A DNA stretch of 64,000 nt, from assembly GCA_946811695.1 (NCBI GenBank), contig OX328123.1, positions 46,909,253 through 46,973,252 of the forward strand, in the 5' to 3' direction. A model generated the notes under the pieces. The model saw only the letters and a program-made list of their open reading frames with translations. It had not been told where the DNA came from and did not search any database. Positions within the stretch are counted from its first letter, which is position 1, and the number at the start of each line of letters is the position of its first letter. Shown piece by piece: positions 21,595 to 32,182 of the stretch. Origin of the DNA: Gonocerus acuteangulatus (lineage: Eukaryota; Arthropoda; Insecta; Hemiptera; Coreidae). Both the position numbers and the translations under genes were made by a program.

Positions 21595-21775
21595 CTAGAA
21601 GAGTAGATACCGTAGAGATACCTTATTTTTGATCATATGACACACTAGGGAGATAGCGAGGTCAGTACTATTCGCCGGGCGAATGATTTTCACCTTTGCA
21701 GCTACCCATTAAAGGCTGGAAGAGCCTAAAGACGGCTTAGGACATCGTCTCCCCAAACAAGGACACTAGAAGATA
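21595..21775 (-). mobile_element. SINE family 3, headless copy
   Basis: Shares ACACACTAGGGAGATAGCG, GGTCAGTACTATT and GACACTAGAAGATAAAAA with 12640-12905, in the same orientation, but lacks the tRNA-like head at its right end. It is consistent with 5' truncation. Confidence 0.55.
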
Positions 21776-22225
21776 AAAAAGGAAATACGATTATGAGAGA
21801 TCATATACGCTGCTGTCGGCTATCTCTAATCTTTTAATTGAACCATGTCAATTAACGTTCTGAGATTAATCAAGACACTTTTGTACATAATTATTTACAA
21901 ACGCTAACCAGTTCTTTAAATACTCTTGTGTGTCTTATGTAAGTGTTCTTTTAAATATCGCTTACCAATCAATCAACTAAATTGTCTTAATTGCCAGTCT
22001 CAGGAGCATCGCGTCTTAATGTGCCGTTGATTTATAAGAGATTTAATAACATTATTATAACGTCAAATAATATTTGAAATTTTCTCCCGTTCAGAAAATA
22101 AACTCCACTGAAACAATTAGTTTGTGAATATCCTTCCTGTCATTCAGATTAGAAGTCGATGGGGCATAAGAGAGATTTATTGGTTATATGAGGCCCATAA
22201 CACGCCCAGGTGGAGAAGCTATTCC
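21776..22225. other. No recognisable feature
   Basis: AT-rich sequence with no motif or terminal repeat that I can support. Confidence 0.4.
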
Positions 22226-22473
22226 CATGGGCGTATATAGAAAATTATTTCGGAGGGGGCTGGGAAAATTTTGGGGGGGGGGGGGCTGAGACCATTTCCG
22301 GTGTATGTAATACTAACAATTTAGATCTTGGAAGAGTTTTAGCCAACTTAAACGCTATTACACCCAAAATAGAATATGTTTTATGAATATTTTTTAGGGT
22401 TTTATGAAATTTTTACCGTTCAAATCAAAATTTCGGGGGGGGGGGCTGCAGCCCCCCCTTATATAAGCCCATG
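22226..22473 (+). mobile_element. G-rich TIR element, copy 3 (best ends)
   Basis: About 248 bp flanked by CATGGGCGTATATAG and the near-inverse CTTATATAAGCCCATG. Internally a G run follows the left end, then GAGACCATTTCCGGTGTATG, an AT-rich middle, and AAATTTCGGGG...CTGCAGCCCCCC near the right end. It has no coding capacity; a non-autonomous DNA element is the simplest reading. Confidence 0.85.
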
Positions 22474-23110
22474 GCTATACCAGTAGCTGCTTCTTGATAT
22501 TATAGCGTGATATGGAGAGAGTAAAATATCACTTATTCTTCATGCCCTATTTTCCCTTACTTGACTTGATTGATCTTCTATCTTCTCCCCCTTTCTTCTT
22601 CCTTTACTCTGAATACTGTCGTTCTATCTTCTCCCCCTATCGCTGTATCCCACTCAGCACACTTCATGGGGCTCCTATTGCACACCTTTACCCGCAATTC
22701 CTTACACGTCCCGTCTTCGAATGTATTCATACAAATAAATGCCTGTTGTATTTGAGGCACTTAGTTTTTTTGCAGTTCGTTTTCACCATGGGATTTCGTT
22801 CTTAGGTGGGGTTTAGAAGACAAATAATGGATTTCTAACCACGATTAGAAACTCAAACCTAAGTCATTTAGTGACGTGGACTTGAACTGTGAATCTGGCG
22901 TACCCATAATTTCTCTGTAATGGGTCTTTCTTTTACTTAAATGTTTTTCTAAGGAATATAATCCATTTGTTAGCCTATTGCTCTGCAATACATCTTTTAA
23001 TAGAACGTTTTTACTCCAACAATTTCAGTTTCGATCCCAATTTAATCACTCAAATGGAAGTTTGTACGCCAGGAATTCCTGATCATTGATTCCGTCTCAA
23101 AAGAAAGAGA
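22474..23110. other. No supported gene
   Basis: Pyrimidine-rich stretch (22560-22640) gives overlapping open frames on both strands (22512, 22570, 22578) without any resemblance to known families. Confidence 0.35.
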
Positions 23111-23160
23111 TGGATTATGGAAGCGATTCTTGCGTGGTATTGGCACATGAACATATCTAA

Positions 23161-23346
23161 GGGGGGCTGAGGGGGCTCCAGCCTTCCCCCTCGCCGAAAT
23201 TTCGATTTAATCGGTAAAAATGTGTTCTAAACACCTTAAAAATAAATGAAATTGCTTTTTTTGGTTATAATAGCGTTTCATTTAGCTAACTATTACAAGT
23301 TCTAGATTTTTAGCCCCTCCCACCCAAAATTATTTCCTAGCTACGC
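23161..23346 (-). mobile_element. G-rich TIR element, copy 4 (truncated)
   Basis: Inverted, partial copy: a C/G-rich start, then the family's AT-rich middle (TAATAGCGTTT on the plus strand), ending in CCTAGCTACGCCCC. The 60 bp to its left (23111-23172) recur at 25884-25940. Confidence 0.6.
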
Positions 23347-23364
23347 CCCAGCACTGACAAAAAG

Positions 23365-24610
23365 GCCGTCACGCAGGAGCTGCATAACTAAGCACTTTCC
23401 TCAGAATTTGGGTATTGTAGACTGCTTTCCAGAACAATTTGCTTAAAATATCCTACATAAATAAAATAAAAACATGAATAGTTCTCTTTTAAATTTGTAA
23501 TGAGTAACTGATCAATTATTAATTTGCTTCCAGAGTTATGTTTACACATGGTACCTATTACACTACGTAATAAATACAAAAAACCTCATATTATCGTATT
23601 TTGATCTAAGGCAGGAACTTTTGGTCACTCTAGTGCGGCGGCTTTGTGAACCTACGTCTGGCGGGCTTTTCTATTGAAATATATTACAAATTAAACCCCC
23701 GCTTTCCGATTGACCGATTCAACTCATTTTTACAACACTTCTTTCTCACGAGTTACCCACGACGTATACCGCGCTTCGTTACAATACAGCAGAAATTACG
23801 ACCGGTATGAGTATATTAAGAATTTGGGTCCGGAGTAAACCCCCCCCCCCTTTCTAATGAACCGATTTAGTTTATTTTTACAACACATATTTACCTGTAG
23901 ATTACCACGAATACCGAGTTTCGTCGAAATATACCAAAAATCACGGCTGGTAGTGGCGAATTGGTATTGTGGGTCCAGAGTTAACCGCCTCTCCTAATGA
24001 ACCGATTTAGGCTACGGCTAAATAAATCTGTACTTATCACCTCGATTAAATCTAATCATCATGATGAACCGATTTAGTTTATTATTACAACACATATTTA
24101 CCTGTGGATTACCACTACGAATACCGAGTTTCGTCGAAATATACCAAAAATCACGTCTGGTAGTGGCGAATTGGTATTGTGGGTCCGGAGTAACCCCCCC
24201 CCCCCCCTTCTAATGAACCGATTTAGTTCATTTTTATATCTCACTTTTCTCTCTATATTACCACTACGAATACCAAGTTTTGTTGAAATATAACAAATAT
24301 TACGGCTGACACAGTCAAATTAGTGTTTTGGGTTCGGGGTAAACCCCCCCCTTCCGGGGGACCGACTTTGGTGGTTAACGAACTCGTTCAATCGTTTGCT
24401 AATTGAATGCTATATACCAAGTTTCGTGACGAAAAAACAAAAACTCTGGCCGCTATCGTGTTAACAGACATATATATATATATATAAATTTTAACGGGGG
24501 TCATTTTCGATGTCTACTAGGTAGGATCGATTGAGATTTGAAGAAATTTTTCAAAAATTCCGTCATGAGTCCAACCTCAATAGCTACTTTCCTTCGGAGG
24601 AAAGTGCTAA
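23365..24610 (+). mobile_element. Rolling-circle-like family 1 element, copy A
   Basis: About 1.25 kb, non-coding. The left end reads CCGTCACGCAGGAGCTGCAT and then AAGCACTTTCCTC. The right end is a hairpin, TTTCCTTCGGAGGAAAGTGC, finishing in CTAA. The left subterminal TAAGCACTTTCCTC is the inverse of the right terminal GAGGAAAGTGCTAA, an asymmetric terminal inverted repeat like those of Helitron2/Helentron elements. The interior holds about four diverged repeats of roughly 145 bp (starting ACCGATT at 23713, 23861, 24066, 24217), C runs, and a short TA tract. Other copies lie at 59655 and 61101. The class assignment is inference; no Rep/helicase gene is present. Confidence 0.65.
24011..24063 (+). 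mobile_element. 53-bp retro-insertion with 14-bp target duplication
   Basis: The repeat in copy A is interrupted by 53 bp flanked by two exact copies of ATGAACCGATTTAG (23997-24010 and 24064-24077). The insert contains TACTTATCACCTCGA and ends TAATCATCATG. This resembles the end of the Penelope-like segment at 25459-25500 read on the minus strand (CTTATCACCTCGACGG ... TAATCTTCATG). I read it as an extremely truncated retro-insertion that preserves the 3' terminus. Confidence 0.6.
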
Positions 24611-25110
24611 AAGATCCTTATTCCGAGATTGTCCATGATTTTATTCCCTAAAATACCAGAGGATTAATCAAATACATTAATATAAATAATCCAGTGATTC
24701 AGCAGGGGTTCAATAGACATTCTAGATAGAGCTAACCTTTCCTGAGAGAACCGTCGCCATAATTCTAATCTAATGTAAGCTAGCGCATTAATCAAGATGC
24801 ACATCCGAGCATACCTCACTGAACTGAATGTGTAATCTTTATTTATACAAGTTTGTTTTTTTGTTTTTTTTCTACCATTCTCAGTTATATCTATAATGAG
24901 TTTATGACAGTAGATAATCTCACAATTTATATGGTTGGTTAATATTTGTAACTGTAGGGCAATTAAGCGGATGTTCCTTATCTTTAACCACTGGGTTTTA
25001 TAAAGCATAAATTCTTTGTATAAAGTTTTATGTTTCGCGGGTAATCACAGTTGAAATTAAAGGAGCTTATAATCACTTAAAATTTGATACAATATAATTT
25101 AAATTTTTTT
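24611..25110. other. No supported gene
   Basis: The open frame at 24664-25008 (-) has no family resemblance. The remaining sequence is AT-rich. Confidence 0.35.
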
Positions 25111-25112
25111 GG

Positions 25113-25277
25113 ATGGAACGGGATTTTTCTCTAGCTGTGGTACTCCTCACTTCTTCCTGGCATATTTCGGCAACCACCAATGAAGAAACTGGCTGACAAA
25201 GCTAGAGTGGAATCTGGTGAAATATTCCAGAAAGAAGTGAGGAGGAGTACCACCGCTGGAGAAAAATGCCGTTCCAT
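25113..25277. repeat. Fold-back element, ~59-bp arms
   Basis: ATGGAACGGGATTTTTCTCT at the left and its imperfect inverse ending GCCGTTCCAT at the right enclose a spacer of about 45 bp. The arms stay complementary through GTGGTACTCCTCACTTCTT. RNA from either strand would fold into a long hairpin. It is non-coding. No duplication at the edges was found. Confidence 0.75.
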
Positions 25278-25455
25278 AAAAAGAAAAAAAAAAGAAAAAG
25301 TAAGAAATGTGCATCTGAAATGGGACTAGTCATCGCTCCTTGATAGGAAGTAAGAATTAACCATTAAAACCATTATCATTCTTAAATATTAAAGATTAGT
25401 ACAAAAACCTTTACATGTAAGGTTCCCGTCACCTCTGTGCTATTGAAAGAAAACT

Positions 25456-25610
25456 TATTTCATGAAGATTAGATAGTTAGCCGTCGAGGTGATAAGCAAA
25501 GATGGAATAGTTGGGATTCGGCTAAAAAAAAACTCAATACGATTTTTGTAAAAAAATCTATATTTCGGACGTTTCGGCTACTCTTTGGTAGCCTTCGTCA
25601 GCTAAAATGA
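25456..25610 (-). mobile_element. Penelope-like terminal segment with hammerhead-like core
   Basis: Reads on the minus strand from the hammerhead-like motif (25606-25562) through an AT hairpin (GATTTTT...AAAAATC), TAGCCGAATCCCAACTATTC, and CACCTCGACGGCTAAC to the terminus TAATCTTCATG. The same segment occurs at 61318-61475 and in part at 56566 and 24011. The 200 bp to its right (25640-25860) are unlike the other copies. Confidence 0.6.
25562..25606 (-). ncRNA. Hammerhead-ribozyme-like core
   Basis: On the minus strand: CTGACGA, a six-base-pair stem II (GGCTAC / GTAGCC, loop CAAAGA), GAAAC, then GTC. These are the invariant hammerhead core parts in the right order. Bases before CTGACGA can pair partly with those after GTC to form stem I. 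Stem III between GAAAC and GTC would be only about one pair, as known for Penelope-type hammerheads thought to work as dimers. Activity is untested. Confidence 0.5.
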
Positions 25611-26129
25611 CCAGAAAAGAAAAAAAAAACAGAACAGAAAAAAAAAAAAAACAGAAGTTTCCTTCGAAACTGCAATGCTCCCACTCCTGTGATTTGGAGG
25701 CGTTTCTACTCCCAGCTCCAGGTTCCGACCCCGTCGGTCCTTGAGCTCCCACTCCAAATTTAATTCTTTTCGCTTCGGAAAAAGTCCACATTCTTCCTCG
25801 GAATTTCAGCAATCTCTTCGACAACACTTCCTAGAACTGATCTTCTTCCGAGAAGTCTCTCCCACATTTATCTTTTAGCGCGGATTATGGAAGCGATTCT
25901 TGCGTGGTACTGGCACATGAACATATCTAAGGGGGGCTAAGACTTATTTATTTAAATAAATAAATAAGTTGTGTACAGTTATATGTTATTCTAATAATAA
26001 AAAAAAAAAAAGGAACAGAATGTGCTTACATATTTCATGAGATAAAATCCTAAGTTTATTTAAAAAAAAAAGGTTCATAGGACGATTAAAACAGTATGTT
26101 GTTCGTCCTTTAATTCACTCCATTCCATT

Positions 26130-28806
26130 TTAGCGGGGTTCCTCCCTCCCCCATAGGGAGGAACCCCGCTTATAAGGTTGATCTCATGAAACAATCCGGA
26201 AGTGTCGACTAGAAAATTTCGCGTTTCAGAACCCCTAGAGACAGAAAATAACGGTGGTTAGAATTTGTATTCATATATATACGTTTGGAGTTAAGGAAGG
26301 GTTAGAATAAAATATTTTATTAACAGACATGAAAAGTTTTGGGAACTTCGTATACTTTCATTAATATCTCGAACACCGTTGGGAAATCGTGGTAAGTGGA
26401 TAGAAACTATTTGAAAGCTTACTAAATTCTCTACAAAAAAGATTCCAGAACTATTTTTGATTAGGTTATGTCAATCGGAGAAATAAGTGCTTAAAACTTC
26501 AAATACGTCTGTTTTGTTCTTATGAACGGGTTTTTGTCGTTTTTTATCTAATTTTTGTCTCTATTCCTTCGTTTTTTATTGCTTTTTATTTTTGTGATTT
26601 CTTATGTTGGGAAAATGTATTTGTGTGTAAAACAGGATAGGAAAAATGAGACGAATTTTCTGTTGCTAGAAATAATGAAAATTTTGGGAACTTTCATTAA
26701 TATCTTGAATACGGTTGAAAATCTTGGGAAGCGAAAGGTTACCATTCGAAAGCTTACTAAATGGTCTACAAAAAAGAATCTGAAGAACGTTTTGAATAAG
26801 CGATGTCAATCGGAGAAATAAGTGCTTAAACTTAATAATATTTAATAGTAATTGATTTCGTTTATTCGAACGGTTCTTTTTGTCTGTTTTTATTCCTATT
26901 TTTTCATTGCTTATAGTTGGATAATGTATTTGACAATAAAACAGATTAATTAAATTAAGAAAAACAATTAATTGTTAGAAATATATCAGGCTGTACCGTA
27001 TGAAATGTCAGTTTTGGATTTGCCGATTTCCTTCAAATGTCTTGAAACTGTCGAGGCTCCTAATCCGAGTTCTTTGGCATATTCCCTATTGTTTGCAATT
27101 GCTTATAGTAGTCAAATGTTTTTGCCAATAATACAGGATACGTATAATTAGAATATTTTATTTTTGCGGAATCTTGGGATTCTCAGATCCCGTATGAATA
27201 TCTATTAGGCCCCCTTCGTATATTTTCCTTAATATCTCGAAAAGGGTTAGGATATCGTGGCAAGTGAAATGTAACAGTTCGAAAGCTTACTAAATTCTCT
27301 ATAAAAAATGTTTTGAAGAAATGTTTGATGGGGTCGTCACATTAGGAGAAATAAGTGCTTAAAACTTAGTTAGTTTCGTTTATTTAAACGGATCTATTTG
27401 TGTGTTTCCCGCAGTTTTTTTTTCACTGCTCGTTATTTTTGTAATTTCTTATCGCAGCCAAATATATTTGTCAGTAAACAGGATACGTATAATTAGAAGC
27501 AATATTTTGTTTGTTAGAATTCGAAGATGCCTTATGAATATCTAGATTACAGTACTGGTGTTGATTTCGTTCTTTAGAATTGTTCTTGGTATTCCCTATT
27601 TTCATCTGTTACACGTAGTTTTTTATTGCTAGTAGTTTTTTCTTATTGATTATAGAATATAAATCTATTTGGTTATAAAACAGGATACGTAAAATCAGTA
27701 AGAATATTTCAGAGAGATTTCTGAGCGAAATGCCTTGTAAGATTTTCTACCACCACGAACGGCGTTTTTCCTCTATTTTTATCCACTATATAGGCTTTAT
27801 TTGGCTTATTATTCTATATATGTTTTATTAAGCAGGGGATTCTGATGAAATGTCGTGTTTTTGCTGTGGATTTTAATTACGATGTATCTAAGATTGGGTA
27901 ACATTAGCGAGTCTTCATAGTTAAGAACCGACGACGGAGGTAGACTTATTGCTATGATTTATTCTACATATGTATATTAAGTCCTAAATCCAAAAAATAA
28001 ACTTCACAACGGTTAGATACTATGAGCGAATAGAGTCGGTTCAGTGCCCGTAGAAACAGAAGGTCCGCAGGAAATTTACCTGCTTGGAGTTAATTCTCAA
28101 GAGTTGTAAATATACCCCAGGTATCTGCCGACACAAATACAAAGCCTAGCTACGGTACAGAGAGCAACTTAATGATATCATTCACCAAAATTTCTTAAAC
28201 TATGCTAGATTCTGAAATAAGACAGTTCCAAACATAGGTTATATACTAAATATTCATAAAGATTACTTAGTTGTAAATATTGATAAAAAGTATTTAATTA
28301 GAATAAAACAAGATTCCTCAAGACTTATTTTTGGTCTATTTGTATCTACTCCATAGACTTAATTAGGTATATTATTCTATATCTTGACTTGTTATTCGTC
28401 CAGACTTGTTATTTGTCCTTCTGTATCTACTAGATAGGCTTTATTCGGCATATTATTCTATATAGGCTATATTAGGCAAGGTATTCTACTCAATCTTTCT
28501 TGTACTTCTTCTTGATCCTATTGTATCCACTAGAAAGGCTTTATTAGGTATATTTTGTATTGATTTATAGAGCTTTGCTTTAGAAAGAGAGCCGGATTGT
28601 GTAATTTCCGCTTCTGTGTATAAGTTAACTACTGTCGGTGTCCCTGACGCCTTAATATCACTTTTATTCGAGATGTTCGAGAGGATTTCGATAATTTTCA
28701 CGAGATATATAAAAAAATAAGTTTATTTCTTTTCAAAGCTTTTCAAATGACACAAGGGATATGAACGGAACCGCGCTAAGATGATGCAGCTCCTTCGAGT
28801 CGGACC
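26130..28806 (-). mobile_element. Rolling-circle-like family 2 element, longest copy
   Basis: About 2.7 kb on the minus strand. The 5' end (28806) reads GTCCGACTCGAAGGAGCTGC, then CTTAGCGCGGTTCC. The 3' end is the perfect hairpin at 26132-26170 followed by CTAA. As in family 1, the 5' subterminal block is the inverse of the 3' hairpin end. The interior holds diverged repeats of about 300 bp (around 26330, 26640, 27140), each with a CGAAAGCTTACTAAAT-type block and GTCAATCGGAGAAATAAGTG. The frames at 26555 and 28486 have no recognisable product. Related copies lie at 61205, 56438, 43266 and 36240. Confidence 0.65.
26132..26170 (-). repeat. Perfect 16-bp hairpin, element 3' terminus
   Basis: AGCGGGGTTCCTCCCT and its exact inverse flank a seven-base loop. 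Read on the minus strand it is followed at once by the terminal CTAA, the position and form expected for a rolling-circle transposon terminator hairpin. The same hairpin, with one changed pair, lies at 62488-62526. Confidence 0.85.
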
Positions 28807-28808
28807 TT

Positions 28809-28860
28809 TATTCTTATGGGACGAAGTCCCAGAATAAAGTATTTTTTTTTTTTTTTTTTT
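28809..28860. repeat. Short hairpin and poly(T) next to the element 5' end
   Basis: TTATTCT TAT GGGAC GAA GTCCC AGAATAA forms a bulged hairpin (28809-28838), followed by about 20 T (28841-28860). The T run may be the poly(A) tail of a minus-strand retroposon whose body (28861-29030) contains CATTAGCGCC, as in SINE family 1, but I could not recognise a tRNA-like head. Confidence 0.45.
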
Positions 28861-29029
28861 CATTCATCCACATCACTCTAATAAACTGGGCCTGAATTAT
28901 ATGCGCCAATATATTGGCACTTCGTCGTCCGGGCTAAATCCGCCCACCACCAAAATATTGTTATTTCTTCGTATAAGAGTTAAAGTGGCTCAACTACCTG
29001 GGTCATTAGCGCCAAATGTCGATGTCTTT

Positions 29030-29840
29030 TTAATTCTTTTAATTTACGCACAATCTAACGAGATTACTCTTAGTAGTTAAATCATTTCCAACGGAATGCT
29101 TTCAGGAAAAACTCTACTTGTTTCCCTATGATTAAAATTACATTACTTCTAAAAAAGAAACAGCTTGTGCAAAGATAATATATTTTTTTAAAACACACTC
29201 TACCTGATTTATATTTTTGAATAAATTATGTTAAATATGGCCACTATTAGAATTTACTTGAGTCCTTGTTTTGACTATTTTTAGAGAGCAACAACTTGTT
29301 TTCTCAGTTCGTCCTTGCCAAAATGTTTATAAAAGCTTACACAAATATTTAATATCGCTACTTCAAGGTTGCGTACTGATTAATATGAGTATTTCAATTA
29401 GAGTCTGAAATAGATTGTCGCCAGATAGAGTTCACCAAATCAATATTTGATTGGGCTATGTCATTCGGAGAAATAAGTTGTTCTAACTTTGAAATTGTTG
29501 GTTTTGCTTAGTTGAACGGTTATTTTTGTCTGTTTGCCTTATTTTTTTATTACTTATTATTTTTGTAACTGCTTATATTACGAAGATACATTTGTCTGTA
29601 AAACAGAATACGTAAAAAGTGAACCAATTTTCATTTGTTTAAAATAGAGCTTCCTAGCGTAATTTGTAGATGCTAAATGAATATTTTGTATTACTGTACT
29701 GTTACTTAGTTTGTTCTTTTGAATGATTTTTTTCTTCTCTTTTTACCTCATTTTTTAAATGGCTATTTTATTTTTTAAATGCATTTAACAGTGATAAATA
29801 TTTCTAGCTTTTTTTATTGAGAGGAGATCGTTGACCGTAG
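29030..29840. other. Mostly unassigned; internal family 2 fragment
   Basis: 29440-29660 resembles the internal repeats of the family 2 element (GGGCTATGTCATTCGGAGAA, TTTTTGTCTGTTTG, CTGTAAAACAGAATACG). I see nothing in the rest. Confidence 0.4.
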
Positions 29841-29921
29841 ATGATGCAAGGTAGGGATTGTCGGGGTTCGGTCACTGCTACTTAATAAAACTACATTTTA
29901 TCATAAAAATGGTTTTATTGT

Positions 29922-29960
29922 GCCGACGTTTCGGCTTGAACTTCAAGCCTTCGTCAGGGC
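29922..29960 (-). ncRNA. Hammerhead-ribozyme-like core in Penelope-like 3' end
   Basis: On the minus strand: GCC, CTGACGA, stem II (GGCTTG / CAAGCC with loop AAGTT), GAAAC, GTC, GGC. The GCC before the core pairs with the GGC after GTC to give stem I, and cleavage would fall after GTC. Stem III is essentially absent. It is the best-formed motif of its kind in the window. Placement downstream of a GIY-YIG frame agrees with the known occurrence of hammerheads in Penelope-like elements. Confidence 0.6.
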
Positions 29961-30451
29961 TGTAAAAAACAAGTAGGACGGATGTAATACTGAAATAAAT
30001 ATATATATGCCTACATACACAAATACACATACATATATACATACATACATATATGGAAAAAGACAAAAACATAAAATACTAGAACATAATATATAGAAGA
30101 ACAATGTGCTCTAGAAGTGTTTGGATTATTAGGAGAACAGATACAAGAATAACATATTACATATTCGATTAGATATAAAAATAACAATATGGGCTTACCG
30201 ATGGGAAGATAGAGAACTATTCCTCACAAATGCGGGATCATTTCTGACAGTTAATACAGGGAAACATAGGAAGAAAGGAGTTGGTGAGGGGGGGGGGGGT
30301 TCTGGACCACCCAATGGACAGAGAACATAGAAGATGAAAGAAAGAGCGGCGGAAGCGGCGTAGTACAGTAAGGTGTCATAAAGTCATAAAATGTTGTGTT
30401 AATGGAAAGGGAGGCAGGTATAAAGGGCTATATTGCAGGCGGTATAGGGGA

Positions 30452-30745
30452 TTAGGATGGAGTTTTTAATAAATGGAAGATGTTGGAGGAGGTAGAGGAG
30501 ATGACTTCTTTGTCAATTTTGTTATTAACTGGGTTATTTTCTAGGTGGATAAAAATTGATTCGGAAAGGAGGCATTTGTCTTCGTTGGATTCAGTGGAAA
30601 GGATGGAGTATTGGTCAAAACCAAAGTCATGACCGTCTGTGATGGCATGTCTAGTTAAAGCTGTCTTTATGTCTTTATTCCGTACATCGTTTTTGTGGTT
30701 GTTGATACATTTTCTTACTGGGTTTTTAGTCTGTCCAATGTTCAC
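30452..30745 (-). CDS. Penelope-like GIY-YIG endonuclease, C-terminal fragment
   Basis: A 97-residue frame matching the end of Penelope-like polyproteins. It opens at the YIG motif, read NIGQTKNPVRK, with asparagine in place of the usual tyrosine. Then come INNHKNDVRN and TALTRHAITDGHDFGFDQYS, the region holding the family's conserved His. LLSESIFIHLENNPVN follows, with the family's conserved Glu and Asn. In the family this domain nicks target DNA to prime reverse transcription. The upstream RT is missing and sequence to the right of 30748 is unrelated, so the copy is truncated. The Met at 30745 is not a real start. Confidence 0.75.
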   Translation of the reverse strand: MNIGQTKNPVRKCINNHKNDVRNKDIKTALTRHAITDGHDFGFDQYSILSTESNEDKCLLSESIFIHLENNPVNNKIDKEVISSTSSNIFHLLKTPS

Positions 30746-30939
30746 TTATAGGGCCTGCTTTAACCCTTAAAAGACTGGAATAGCCAAATGGCAGGGGTCA
30801 ATAAAACGTTTGACTTGGAAAAGACGAAACTACACTTCCATCCTTTAGTTGAGCATCGAAACTTTTTTGTATCTGTTAATTCACTTATAATTGATTGTTT
30901 TTTTGTTGTTTTTAAATTTCATTTTGCATTAAAGTGAGA

Positions 30940-31130
30940 GGGTCTCCCGTGGTCTATTGGCTAGCGCGCTAGATTCATAAGCGGGAGATGGTGGGTTCGA
31001 TCCCCACCGGCGCCAGAAATTTTCTCATCTCAGGGCTCCCTGAGAAAATTCCTGGCTGCACCCTGGACGTCGGTGCTAATGGCCAAGACTTATGTCGATG
31101 AGCCGTAAAAAAAAAAACAAAAAAAAACAG
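30940..31130 (+). mobile_element. tRNA-derived SINE, family 1, full-length
   Basis: Head GGTCTCCCGTGGTCTATTGG (A-box region) and GGTGGGTTCGATCCCCACC (B-box) at 30941-31014, then a body with CTGGACGTCGGTGCTAATGG and a poly(A)-like tail to 31130. It is flanked by exact TAAAGTGAG duplications at 30930-30938 and 31131-31139. The anticodon arm is mispaired and no proper 3' acceptor stem is formed, so this is a SINE rather than a tRNA gene. Internal A and B boxes would be the polymerase III promoter. Other copies are at 41463 and 39331. Confidence 0.85.
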
Positions 31131-31139
31131 TAAAGTGAG

Positions 31140-31600
31140 TATTTTAGTAAAATCATAATGGTTATGGGTTTTTAACTTAGAACCAATAAACGATTTAAAT
31201 AATAAATAAATTTTAGTGAACAAGGTAATAAAATAAGAAAAATATTTGCATTGGATTCCTAGAGTGAAGTTTCTGAAATGGGAAGGAGTGATTTTCGCTT
31301 AGGATACCGTCAGTTCCCTGGAATATTGCTTCTCTGATTTCATTGTTTTTACTAAAGATTAAAACAAAATATTAACAGCTGCAATTCTTTTACAAATATT
31401 ACCAGGGATAACACCGTAATCGCGCGAAGATGTCGGAGAACGTTTAAGATAAGAGTTGTACTTTTTTTTTTTTTTTTACTAAGATTAAGTTGGTGATGAG
31501 CACTGCGAAATCATTAATATATTCCGAGATTGTTAAATTAGAAATATTACAATAACTTGTTTGGGTATGATTTTAATTAAATAAAGAACATATATCTAAA
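31140..31600. other. No recognisable feature
   Basis: AT-rich sequence with a T run at 31452-31468. No motif or frame can be supported. Confidence 0.4.
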
Positions 31601-31610
31601 ATATATATTG

Positions 31611-31832
31611 GGGGGAGGCCCGGTGGCCGTTAGTGCTAAGGCGTGAGCACTTATCACTCTGTGCCAAAGGTCGAAGGTTCGATTCCCACTATGGGGTGGT
31701 GGCTTTTCTTTAAAAAAAGGAAAGGCATCAGCCCTATCCTGGCTAGAAAAGGGTGATAACCTATAGATAACCCCTCCCAAATTCGTAGTTAATAATAATG
31801 GACGTTAAAATTAAATAAAAAATAATATATGT
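31611..31832 (+). mobile_element. tRNA-derived SINE, family 2
   Basis: tRNA-like head: GGAGGCCCGGTGGCCGTTAG and a good B-box, GGTTCGATTCCCACT (31677-31691). The body reads GGTGGTGGCTTTTCTTT ... CATCAGCCCTATCCTGGC ... GGTGATAACCTATAGATAAC, ending in an AT-rich tail. A/T-rich direct repeats resembling ATATATTGG flank it imperfectly. An inverted copy lies at 42268-42494. Confidence 0.8.
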
Positions 31833-31834
31833 AT

Positions 31835-32182
31835 TGGATGGTTATGAAATTTGATATTTTCCGATAATAAATGTCAATTGTTTTAATCAGACGAAGCTTT
31901 TGCATTATTTGAGTTTGTATGTACATTGATAAAAATAAAGCGACAGAGTGTTTGTTCACTTGATAATGTTATCTTTCCTATTGAAATTGCTATCAGGCAG
32001 ATGGCAAATGTGATATTATGACACATTTTATATATTTTAATATACATAACATCAACGTAGAAATTTTAAACAGCCTTTTTTGGGAAAAAGGACAAGTTAA
32101 ATACAAGGGCAGCGAACAGGTGAATATATGAAATATACCTCTATAATATATATGTAACACAACATTGAAGTTTTTCGTAGGT
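31835..32182. other. No recognisable feature
   Basis: AT-rich non-coding sequence between a SINE and the satellite array. Confidence 0.45.

Larger units (their letters stand above)
29850..30748 (-). mobile_element. Penelope-like element, 3' part
   Basis: Minus-strand segment: GIY-YIG coding end (30745-30452), about 450 bp of 3' UTR with short TACA/ATAC repeats, a hammerhead-like motif (29960-29922), an AT hairpin, and a tail resembling the other Penelope-like ends (CCGAACCCCGACAATCCC parallels CCGAATCCCAACTATTCC). A second copy lies at 46360-47195. It is 5'-truncated within the endonuclease. Confidence 0.75.

Noticed and set aside
22512..22805. Overlapping frames on both strands, possible small gene
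   Set aside because: Pyrimidine-rich low-complexity sequence keeps several frames open; no motif or homology is recalled.
25558..25827. 89-codon minus-strand frame
   Set aside because: Its end is the translation of the hammerhead-like motif and its middle is a T-run encoded Phe stretch.
30941..31014. tRNA gene at the SINE head
   Set aside because: A and B boxes are present, but the anticodon arm is mispaired, the acceptor stem is not closed, and target duplications with a poly(A)-like tail show a SINE.
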